A stretch of DNA of 56,095 nucleotides from Ruminococcus sp. (lineage in GTDB: Bacteria > Bacillota > Clostridia > Oscillospirales > Ruminococcaceae). The stretch's first letter is position 1; each line of letters opens with the position of its first letter. This document shows positions 24,656 through 32,243 of this stretch, one piece after another. The notes under the pieces are model-generated. The model saw only the letters and a list, made by a program, of their open reading frames with translations, did no database searches and was not told the DNA's origin. Location of the stretch: positions 1 to 56,095 of the forward strand of contig SVNI01000007.1 of the NCBI GenBank assembly GCA_015066975.1. Reading direction: 5' to 3'. Made by a program: the position numbers and the translations under genes.

Positions 24656-25741
24656 ATGTCAAACAGATTGTTTCAGGGACTCGTCCACCAGATGCGCGAT
24701 ACTATGGATGCTACTATCGGCGTAGTAGACGAAAATGCAACGATTATTGCTTGCAGTGATTTGGCTAAAGTCGGTACAACAAACGAATTCGTTTCTCTCG
24801 ATTTAAGCGATACCCATGATATTTTCATCCGCGACGGTTATACCTACAAGCCGTTCGGCACACGCTCCAAGCCGGATTATGCTGTATTTGTAGAGGGCAC
24901 AGATGATACTGCTGCAAAATATGCAAGCATCCTGTCAATTACTCTCTCTAATATCAAACAGTATTATGACGAAAAATATGACAGAAATAATTTTATCAAA
25001 AATGTTGTGCTGGATAACGTGCTTCCCGGCGATATCGTGATTAAGGCACGCGAACTGCATTTTAATGCCGAAATCAGCAGAGTCGTGCTGTTAATCCGGA
25101 TTGTTTCTTCTAATGATATTTCTGCTTATGATGTCATTCAGAATCTGTTTCCGGACAAGAACAAGGATTTCGTGTTCAATATTACAGAATCAGATATTGT
25201 GCTTGTCAAGGAAATTAAAAGCAGTGTCGATTCCAAAGACCTCGAAAAGCTGGCACGTTCCATTGCAGATACACTCAGCAGTGAGTTCTATACCAGAGTG
25301 AATGTCGGCATCGGTACGGCTGTCACTACGGTGAAAGACCTCGCCCGTTCTTTCAAGGAAGCACAGACAGCCCTCGAAGTCGGAAAGGTATTCGATACAG
25401 ATAAGATTATTGTCAGCTATGATAATCTGGGGATTGCCCGTCTGATTTATCATCTGCCGACAACCCTCTGTGAAACGTTCCTGCATGAAGTATTCAAGCG
25501 CGGAAGTATTGAATCTCTTGACCATGAAACCCTGTTTACAATCCAGAGATTTTTTGAAAATAATCTCAACGTTTCAGAAACTTCCCGAAAATTATTTGTT
25601 CACAGAAATACTCTCGTATACAGACTGGAAAAAATCAAGAAGCTGACAGGCCTCGACCTGAGAGAATTTGACCATGCAATCATTTTCAAGATTGCACTGA
25701 TGGTTAAGAAGTATCTTCAGGCAAATCCGACAAAATTCTGA
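24656..25741 (+). CDS. CdaR/PucR-type transcriptional regulator
   Basis: 361 residues. The N-terminal ~115 residues look like a sensor domain (TMDATIGVVDENATIIACSDLAKVG). A GGDEF-like regulatory domain of the CdaR group lies in the middle (about 130-255). A C-terminal PucR-type helix-turn-helix is at about 295-352 (LFTIQRFFENNLNVSETSRKLFVHRNTLVYRLEKIKKLTGLDLREFDHAIIFKIAL). The family's best-known members sense sugar diacids. Its place 116 nt before ftsE suggests a role in cell-wall or division control here. GAAAGGAAG precedes the ATG. Confidence 0.9.
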   Translation: MSNRLFQGLVHQMRDTMDATIGVVDENATIIACSDLAKVGTTNEFVSLDLSDTHDIFIRDGYTYKPFGTRSKPDYAVFVEGTDDTAAKYASILSITLSNIKQYYDEKYDRNNFIKNVVLDNVLPGDIVIKARELHFNAEISRVVLLIRIVSSNDISAYDVIQNLFPDKNKDFVFNITESDIVLVKEIKSSVDSKDLEKLARSIADTLSSEFYTRVNVGIGTAVTTVKDLARSFKEAQTALEVGKVFDTDKIIVSYDNLGIARLIYHLPTTLCETFLHEVFKRGSIESLDHETLFTIQRFFENNLNVSETSRKLFVHRNTLVYRLEKIKKLTGLDLREFDHAIIFKIALMVKKYLQANPTKF

Positions 25742-25857
25742 TTTTTCCCCGAAAATGCGTTTCTTTGCCTGATATCTGCGGCTTTGAAAAGCGGCGGCTG
25801 TCAGGCATGAATTTTGCCCTGAAATGCATCACAAGAAAGGGTGTTATTAGAGGATTT

Positions 25858-26544
25858 ATGGTAGAATTAAACGACGTTTCCGTGACCTACTCCAGCGGTG
25901 TGGATGCTCTGGAACATGTCAGCCTGAAAATCAATGACGGGGATTTTGCCTTTGTGGTCGGGGCATCCGGTGCAGGCAAAAGTACTCTGATTAAGCTTCT
26001 GCTGAAAGAAATTGATGCTACCAGCGGAACAGTCACTGTCAACGGCTATCAGCTCAATAGGCTGAAAAAAAAGAAAATACCGGAACTGCGCCGGACTATC
26101 GGCATTGTCTTTCAGGATTTCCGGCTGATTTCTTCTATGACGGTCTATGAGAATATCGCTTTTGTACTGAGAGTTATCGATTCACCGAAAAAGCTTATCA
26201 GAAAACGCGTTCCGTATGTGATGGGGCTGGTTGGCTTGCAGGATAAGGCGAATGCTTACCCCAATGAACTTTCCGGCGGTGAAATGCAGAGAGTCGCAAT
26301 TGCAAGGGCACTGGTGAATGACCCGGGGCTGATTATTGCAGATGAGCCTACCGGAAACATTGACCCGGAACTTTCCTATGAAATTGTAGATTTGCTGAAA
26401 ACTATCAACATGCAGGGAACAACGGTTCTGATGGTTACGCACGAACATGAGCTTGTCAGAAGGTTCGGAGGCAGAATCATCAATATCTCAGCCGGACAGG
26501 TTGTCTTTGATGAAATTGTGGAGGGAACTGACTATGAAGCCTAG
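25858..26544 (+). CDS. ftsE: Cell division ATP-binding protein FtsE
   Basis: 228 residues starting MVELNDVSVTYSSGVDALEH. The frame extends 31 codons upstream without conserved sequence. ABC ATPase motifs: Walker A VGASGAGKST, Q-loop VFQDFRL, signature LSGGEMQRVAIARAL, Walker B LIIADEPTGNID, H-loop MVTHEHELV. FtsE drives FtsX to activate peptidoglycan hydrolases at the septum. AGAGGA is close to the start. It overlaps ftsX by 11 bp. Confidence 0.96.
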   Translation: MVELNDVSVTYSSGVDALEHVSLKINDGDFAFVVGASGAGKSTLIKLLLKEIDATSGTVTVNGYQLNRLKKKKIPELRRTIGIVFQDFRLISSMTVYENIAFVLRVIDSPKKLIRKRVPYVMGLVGLQDKANAYPNELSGGEMQRVAIARALVNDPGLIIADEPTGNIDPELSYEIVDLLKTINMQGTTVLMVTHEHELVRRFGGRIINISAGQVVFDEIVEGTDYEA

Positions 26545-27439
26545 CAGTGTGCACTATCTGATAGAACAGGGGATTGAAAATCTCTGGAAAAACCGCATGA
26601 TGTCTTTTGCTTCGTTCTGCGTGCTGCTGGTATCTCTGCTTCTGGTGGGGAGTTCTGTGCTGGCATATCAGAATATCAGTTCCATGGTCGGCGGTGTGGA
26701 GTCGCAGAATGAAATTATTGTCTATATGAATGACGGCACAGATGCCGAATTTTTAAACGAAATCGGCAATCAGATACTAAATCTGCCGAATATTGCAGAT
26801 GTGCAGTTTTATTCCAAAGAGGAAGAATATCTTGCTCTGAAAGAACGCATGGCGGAATATGATGTATTATTTGATGCACTCGGTGATGATAATCCTTTAG
26901 TGGATTCTTTCCGGGTGAAAGTGCAGGATATTTCCCAGATGAGCAGGACAATTTCGCAGATTCAGCAGTTGGATAATATTTTAAAAATCAATGCGCCTTA
27001 TGAATTTGTCAGTTTTCTGACACAGCTCAGAAGTATTCTGACATGGGTGATGTGTGCGCTGATTGGCGCAATGGTGATAGTTTCCATGGTGATTATCTCC
27101 AACACAACCCGCACAAGCGTCTATTCCCGGCGCGAGGAAATCCACATCATGAAATATGTCGGCGCAACAGACGCCTTTATCCGGTTTCCGTTTTTTATCG
27201 AAGGCATGATTACCGGCTTCTTAGCCGGATGCGGTGCGCTGGTGATTACTTGGTTCGCTTATGATGCGCTTGTCAGAGTCGTAGAAAATCAGGTAACTCT
27301 GCTGAATATTATCGGCATTGGCAGTATCATTCATTTTGATGCCGTTTATTTGTATGCAGCAGCGGCCTATCTGCTGGGCGGTGCGCTTATCGGTGCGCTT
27401 GGCAGTGCGTTCAGTGTCAGAAGATATATCAACGTCTGA
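26534..27439 (+). CDS. ftsX: Cell division membrane protein FtsX
   Basis: 301 residues beginning MKPSSVHYLIEQGIENLWKNRMMSFASF. First transmembrane helix about 20-45. An extracellular loop (about 50-175, with NEIIVYMNDGTDAEF) follows. Three C-terminal helices form the FtsX permease domain (TWVMCALIGAMVIVSMVIISNTTRTSVYSRREEIHIMKYVGATDAFIRFPFFIEG). It pairs with FtsE; the outer loop normally contacts a hydrolase such as PcsB, and the next gene encodes such a protein. Confidence 0.96.
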   Translation: MKPSSVHYLIEQGIENLWKNRMMSFASFCVLLVSLLLVGSSVLAYQNISSMVGGVESQNEIIVYMNDGTDAEFLNEIGNQILNLPNIADVQFYSKEEEYLALKERMAEYDVLFDALGDDNPLVDSFRVKVQDISQMSRTISQIQQLDNILKINAPYEFVSFLTQLRSILTWVMCALIGAMVIVSMVIISNTTRTSVYSRREEIHIMKYVGATDAFIRFPFFIEGMITGFLAGCGALVITWFAYDALVRVVENQVTLLNIIGIGSIIHFDAVYLYAAAAYLLGGALIGALGSAFSVRRYINV

Positions 27440-27500
27440 CTGGATAATTCTAAATTCACAAAGGAGTGTGACGGTTCTGCATTTGCAGAATCCTTGATTT

Positions 27501-29045
27501 ATGAATATGTTGACATGGAAAAAAGTTTCTGCTGTTCTGATGGCAGTCATTACATGCGGTACATTTCTGCTGACTCAGCCTGTCGGCTGGAATCAACCCG
27601 AAACCGAAGTACAGGCTGCTGTTACTATCGCAGAGCTGGAAGCCAAAAAACAGGAAAATAACAAGAAAATTCAGGAATATGAAAATAAACTGGCACAGTT
27701 TTCAGAAAACCAAAAACAGGCTGAAGCTTATCAGTCTGCCTTGCAGGAGAAAATCAACGCTCTCCAGAGCAATATGCAGATTCTGGATACAGAACTTGAA
27801 AATATCAAGAAAAATATTTATTATCTGGATGCGGATATTGCTTCTCTGGAAAAGGAAATTTCTGAACAGGAAATCCGGATTGAAAAAGGGCTGGAAGAAT
27901 TCAAGCTCCGTATCCGTGCAATGTATATCAACGGCAATGACAGTTTGATTTCTGCGCTTGCCGGTGCTACGGATTTTTATGATTTGCTTTCCAAATACGA
28001 GCTGATTTCCTGTGTGGCAAAGCATGATGATGCACTTGTTACCAATCTGAAAGCCGAACTGGAAGCTTACAATCAAAATAAAGAAACGCTGGAAGCACAG
28101 AAAGCAGAACTCGAAAAAGCGCAGACGGACAAGCAGTCCATGCAGAAAGAAATGCAGAATTCCATGAGCGAACTGCGTTTTTCCTATGCGGACTCTCAGG
28201 CCGAACAGGAACGTCTGGCCTTGGAAAAAGCATCTGCAAACAAGACTATCGAACAGCTTGAAGCAGATAATAAAACTGTTGATTCTGCCGAAGCCGAAAT
28301 CCAGGAACAAATTCGCCGTGCCGAAGAAGAAGCGAAAAGAAAAGCAACTGAAACCACAACCGCAGTGACAACGAAAAAGGCAGTTTCTACAACCACAACA
28401 ACGACAGTTCAGCCGAAAGAGACAACAGCCGTTCAGAAAGAAGAAATCGGCACAGCACCGGAAACTGCTCCGGTGATTCTGACTGCACCTGTTTCGACAA
28501 CGACAACAACAGCCAAGCCTGTCACAACGACAACGAAAACTACAACTACCACAGTTCCGGAAACAATTCCGCCTACAGAAGCCCCTGAACCCGTTAACGA
28601 ACCGGAAACTGTTCCGGATTATGATGACACCGCATTCGGCTGGCCGTGCCCCGGATATTATTATATTTCCAGCGGATTCGGAACGAGATGGGGCACAACC
28701 CATAAAGGCATTGATATCGCCCAGAATGCAGGAGCAGATGCAGTGGCTTCCCGTCCGGGTAAGGTTATCAAAATCAATACAAGCTGTACGCATAACTACG
28801 GAAAAAGCAGTAACTGCTGTGGCAACGGCTACGGTAATTATGTGTTAATCGACCATGAAGACGGCACATATTCAACCATGTATGCGCATTTGCAGTCGGT
28901 AATTGTCTCCGTCGGCGATTATGTCGAGAAAGGACAGACTGTCGGCTATGTCGGTACGACAGGCTGGTCTACAGGCTACCATCTGCATTTTGAAATCCGC
29001 AAAGACGGTGTCGCTGTCAATCCCAGCGATTACCTGAATTATTAA
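27501..29045 (+). CDS. Secreted coiled-coil M23 peptidase (probable FtsEX-activated hydrolase)
   Basis: 514 residues. Signal peptide (about 1-40, ending VQAAVT). A long coiled coil at about 42-275 (KQENNKKIQEYENKLAQF, many Glu/Lys/Gln heptads) resembles EnvC/PcsB-type regulators. A Thr-rich linker (about 278-370) precedes a LytM/M23 domain (about 385-514). Zn ligands: HKGIDIA and GYHLHFE. It lies 61 nt after ftsX. Septal peptidoglycan cleavage controlled by FtsEX is a strong inference. The start is unusual: AAAGGAG is about 33 nt upstream with a small hairpin (27477-27492) between. Confidence 0.93.
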   Translation: MNMLTWKKVSAVLMAVITCGTFLLTQPVGWNQPETEVQAAVTIAELEAKKQENNKKIQEYENKLAQFSENQKQAEAYQSALQEKINALQSNMQILDTELENIKKNIYYLDADIASLEKEISEQEIRIEKGLEEFKLRIRAMYINGNDSLISALAGATDFYDLLSKYELISCVAKHDDALVTNLKAELEAYNQNKETLEAQKAELEKAQTDKQSMQKEMQNSMSELRFSYADSQAEQERLALEKASANKTIEQLEADNKTVDSAEAEIQEQIRRAEEEAKRKATETTTAVTTKKAVSTTTTTTVQPKETTAVQKEEIGTAPETAPVILTAPVSTTTTTAKPVTTTTKTTTTTVPETIPPTEAPEPVNEPETVPDYDDTAFGWPCPGYYYISSGFGTRWGTTHKGIDIAQNAGADAVASRPGKVIKINTSCTHNYGKSSNCCGNGYGNYVLIDHEDGTYSTMYAHLQSVIVSVGDYVEKGQTVGYVGTTGWSTGYHLHFEIRKDGVAVNPSDYLNY

Positions 29046-29055
29046 TAATTTGCTT

Positions 29056-30189
29056 ATGAAACAGATTCGTTTGCTTACTTCTGTCGGTGCGACAGTCCTG
29101 CTCTGTGCGCTGACATTTACCGGAACAGTCCTTTTTATGCAGCACCGTTATCGGAAAACAGAAGAAAAATTTCAGCGTCTTGCTGAATTAGACCAGTATA
29201 TCCAGCAGAATTTCTATACTGATTATGATAATGATTCTCTTATGGACAGTATGCTGAAAGGCTATGTTTCCGGGCTGGGAGACAGATATTCTGTCTATAT
29301 GACTCCCGAAGAATATGATTCTCTCATGACAAAAGAAGCCGGAAAAACTATCGGAATCGGCGTGACAGTGATTCAGAATCAAGAAGGTTATCCGGAAATT
29401 ATCGAAGTGCAGGAGAATTCCCCTGCCGAAAAGGCCGGACTGCATCCGGAAGATGTGATTCTTGCAGTCGGGGGAGAAGATGTTCTGAATATCGGCTATA
29501 CGGAAGCCATTTCCAGAGTGCGCGGGGAAGAAGGCACTGCCGTGAATTTGAAAGTTCGTCAGAATGGCACAGAACAGGAATTTTCAATTGTCCGGGAAAC
29601 GTTTGATGTGACAACTGTTGCCGGAAAACTGCTTGACGGACATATTGGCTATATTCAGATAGTCAGCTTCCGTGAGAATACGGCTGACCAGTTCCAGAAA
29701 GCACTGGATGAACTGCTTGCACAGGGCGCAGATGCCTTGATTTTTGATGTTCGTGACAACGGGGGCGGTCTGCTCAGTGCGCTGGAGAAGATGCTTGACC
29801 CGCTTCTTCCGGCAGGAGATATTGCAACAGCAACATATCAAGGCAATAATACAGAAGTTGTTCTGAAATCAGATGCCAAAGAACTCAATCTTCCAATGGC
29901 GGTGCTGGTCAACGGCAATTCAGCTAGCGCAGCCGAATTATTTTCGGCTTCGCTGAGGGATTTCAAGCAAGCACAGCTTGTCGGAACACAGACATTCGGG
30001 AAAGGTATCATGCAGGTGACGACCCGTATGCCCGACGGAGGCGGTCTGACACTCACAGTGGCAACTTATCAAACGACAAAATCAGAATGCTATCACGGAG
30101 TAGGACTGACACCAGATATTATTATAGAGCCGGATGAGAACTCTGAAACAGATGTTCAGCTTGCATCAGCCAAAAAATTATTTGAATAA
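29056..30189 (+). CDS. S41-family C-terminal processing protease (CtpA-like)
   Basis: 377 residues from ATG (a TTG two codons earlier is possible; neither has a strong ribosome site). N-terminal membrane anchor about 9-28. PDZ domain about 95-175 (IGIGVTVIQNQEGYPEIIEVQENSPAEKAGLHPEDVILAVGG). S41 core about 190-350 with DVRDNGGGLLSALEKM, catalytic Ser in NGNSASAAELF and Lys in FGKGIMQ. Cleaves periplasmic or cell-surface proteins near the C-terminus. Ten nt after the M23 gene, so probably part of the same envelope operon. Confidence 0.95.
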   Translation: MKQIRLLTSVGATVLLCALTFTGTVLFMQHRYRKTEEKFQRLAELDQYIQQNFYTDYDNDSLMDSMLKGYVSGLGDRYSVYMTPEEYDSLMTKEAGKTIGIGVTVIQNQEGYPEIIEVQENSPAEKAGLHPEDVILAVGGEDVLNIGYTEAISRVRGEEGTAVNLKVRQNGTEQEFSIVRETFDVTTVAGKLLDGHIGYIQIVSFRENTADQFQKALDELLAQGADALIFDVRDNGGGLLSALEKMLDPLLPAGDIATATYQGNNTEVVLKSDAKELNLPMAVLVNGNSASAAELFSASLRDFKQAQLVGTQTFGKGIMQVTTRMPDGGGLTLTVATYQTTKSECYHGVGLTPDIIIEPDENSETDVQLASAKKLFE

Positions 30190-30204
30190 AAGCAGGTGAA
30201 TGCT

Positions 30205-30594
30205 TTGTTATTTACGATAACAGAAATCAGAAATGAAAATAATATCATTTTGGTTTCCGGTGAAACGCTGACTGGCAGGATAAAAGGCATCTGGAAAGCA
30301 GATGCACTTTCTCCGGCTGTCGGGGAATCGTATCAGATTGAGCTTGATTTCGGAATCACAGACAGAAATATGATAAATATCAATCCGTCTGCGAAAGACA
30401 CAAGTACAGAAATCCTCAATGACAGGGTAAGTTTCACAGCTTTATGCGAAAGCATTAATGAGATTTATTTTCTGAGATTTTCCTTTGACGGGCTGGAAAT
30501 GCTCGAAATTGAACATGATGATTTCACTATCAAAGAGGGCGATTTTCTTACTTTTGAAAAGCCCTTTGCAGAAATCGCCATCTATCCGTATTAA
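30205..30594 (+). CDS. Protein of unknown function at the end of the ftsEX operon
   Basis: 129 residues from a TTG start, chosen because AGCAGGTG lies 8 nt before it; a GTG at 30196 is an alternative without a ribosome site. Soluble and beta-rich in appearance (FTITEIRNENNIILVSGETLTGRIKGIW, DFTIKEGDFLTFEKPFAEIAIYPY). No motif recognised. It lies 15 nt after the protease gene and directly before a terminator. Confidence 0.65.
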   Translation: MLFTITEIRNENNIILVSGETLTGRIKGIWKADALSPAVGESYQIELDFGITDRNMININPSAKDTSTEILNDRVSFTALCESINEIYFLRFSFDGLEMLEIEHDDFTIKEGDFLTFEKPFAEIAIYPY

Positions 30595-30635
30595 AAAAGC
30601 TCTGCAAACAGTGTTCAGGCTGTTTGCAGAGTTTT
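30593..30635. terminator. Bidirectional terminator between the ftsEX and SGNH operons
   Basis: 12-bp stem CTCTGCAAACAG / CTGTTTGCAGAG (30600-30631). TTTT follows on the plus strand, and the A run at 30593-30598 gives a U tract on the minus strand. Confidence 0.9.
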
Positions 30636-30644
30636 CTGATTTTT

Positions 30645-31940
30645 TCAGGAAAGCAGAAGCTTTTTCAAAGCGATGAAATCATAGATATTAATCAGATTAT
30701 CGCCTGTCAGGTCAGCGGATTTCCAGTCGGTGAGCTTATCTCTGCCGAGCAGATATTTCTGCAACTTAATGACATCTGCAACCGTGCACTGACCATCCTG
30801 ATTCACATCGCCCTTGACAGATGTGCTTTCAGAATCAGCAGTATAAACATTCTGATACATGGTTTCCGCCCAGATACGGCGCATTTCTTCATAGCCTTCG
30901 CTGTTCGGATGAACGCCGTCAGAGCTGAGATATTCCGGATGTTCTCTCATGATGGCATCAAAATCAGGGCCTTTCACGACTTCCGGGAATTCTTCATAGA
31001 TTTTATCAATCATAGCGTTGTAATCATCCAGATAATCAGCAACGCCGGATTCTTCTGCGTGAGGAATTTTCGGCAGAACTGGAATTTTTCCGGCATCGAG
31101 TACTTTCTGAATCATGGCGACAGTATTTTCATAATATTTCTGTGCGCCTGTCTGATTGCCCCATGCATCATTTGTGCCGTAAGCAATGCTGACATATTTC
31201 CCCGGAAAAACAGAAAGCCATCTGTCGATATTATTTAAGCCGTCCGTGCTGGTAATTCCGCCGATACCGCCGTTTTCCTGAATCGGAAAATATCTCGAAT
31301 CTAGTCTGTTGATATAAGTTGCAAAACCTGTTCCGTAGCAGTTGTTCATACCGCCTGCGGTAATGGAATCGCCATAGAAAATCCAGCTGTCAGTAACGCC
31401 ATCCGAAACATCATGAATATCGAAATTGACCATGCAGTTACCCTCTGTTTTCTCGTCGACTCCGGTGATATGCAGACGAATCCAGTTATAGCCCTCGAAA
31501 TTAACAATATGCTGACGGGAACTGAGCGTATTTCCGGTAACAGTTTCGACAATTTCCCAGCCGTTTTCGGGATAATCACCGCCGGGCGCGGAATTGATTT
31601 CGATAGTATAATCAGAAGGTTCTTGATTCCGGTTGATATACAGGCCGATAACATCATAAGCACTGGTATTATACCAGACAGCATCTATGATTTTGCGGTT
31701 TTCTTCCGGAATGCCGGACAGGTCATAGGCAAGATAATCATCAGGAGCGACACCCTGCCAGAATGAATAATAATAATCATCATTTCCGGCGGTTGCGGTT
31801 GCCGGATTCGTTCCGGAATATGCCGGACAGTTCCGGCTGATAACCGGATTGGCGGTAACTCCTGCCGAAACAGGCAGATTCATCGGCAGAACGGCAAGCA
31901 TCAAACTGCTTGTCATAACGGCTAACATTTTCTTTTTCAT
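30645..31940 (-). CDS. Cellulosomal SGNH/GDSL esterase with dockerin
   Basis: 431 residues. Signal peptide about 1-26. A beta-rich N-terminal domain at about 30-180 resembles the jelly-roll part of CE2-like esterases. SGNH blocks: WIFYGDSITAGG (Ser), ENGGIGG (Gly), AYGTNDAWG (Asn), and SSDGVHPNSEGY (Asp/His). The C-terminal dockerin has loops GDVNQDGQCTVAD and DLTGDNLINIYD and ends FIALKKLLLS. Likely removes acetyl groups from plant polysaccharides. It follows a GH-A hydrolase gene and a 70-residue gene in the same direction, so a shared operon is likely. Substrate is inferred. Confidence 0.92.
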   Translation of the reverse strand: MKKKMLAVMTSSLMLAVLPMNLPVSAGVTANPVISRNCPAYSGTNPATATAGNDDYYYSFWQGVAPDDYLAYDLSGIPEENRKIIDAVWYNTSAYDVIGLYINRNQEPSDYTIEINSAPGGDYPENGWEIVETVTGNTLSSRQHIVNFEGYNWIRLHITGVDEKTEGNCMVNFDIHDVSDGVTDSWIFYGDSITAGGMNNCYGTGFATYINRLDSRYFPIQENGGIGGITSTDGLNNIDRWLSVFPGKYVSIAYGTNDAWGNQTGAQKYYENTVAMIQKVLDAGKIPVLPKIPHAEESGVADYLDDYNAMIDKIYEEFPEVVKGPDFDAIMREHPEYLSSDGVHPNSEGYEEMRRIWAETMYQNVYTADSESTSVKGDVNQDGQCTVADVIKLQKYLLGRDKLTDWKSADLTGDNLINIYDFIALKKLLLS

Positions 31941-32006
31941 AACACAATTTCCCCTTATGATAAATTTATTTTAAATTCTGAAACGAAGCAGAATTTATAT
32001 GATATT

Positions 32007-32219
32007 TTAATAATTTTTTCTTACTGCGTCCCGGCTTGCTTTCAGAATATCGGAATAGTTTTCCATCATTGGCTCAGTGAGCAGTTTATCTAGTTGTGCT
32101 TCAATTTTCCACAGAACATACTGTTCAGAAATATCTTCATAATACTGATTTTTCTCACTGATTCTATACAGCAGTTCAGAAAGAACGACAGCTTCTTCTC
32201 TGGTTATTTCAATATGCAT
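32007..32219 (-). CDS. Small protein of unknown function between two dockerin genes
   Basis: 70 residues, charged and helical in appearance (MHIEITREEAVVLSELLYRISEKNQYYEDISEQ). No signal peptide, so cytosolic. CAGGAGAC lies about 10 nt before the ATG. It starts 24 nt after the upstream glycoside hydrolase and ends 66 nt before the esterase. A cytosolic product between two secreted enzymes is unexpected. No family recognised. Confidence 0.6.
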   Translation of the reverse strand: MHIEITREEAVVLSELLYRISEKNQYYEDISEQYVLWKIEAQLDKLLTEPMMENYSDILKASRDAVRKNY

Positions 32220-32243
32220 TTCAAAAGTCTCCTGAAATCTGAT

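Noticed and set aside
27702-28793. Minus-strand open frame opposite the M23 gene
   Set aside because: Composition of Cys, Arg and Ser repeats mirrors the Thr-rich linker; no start signal.
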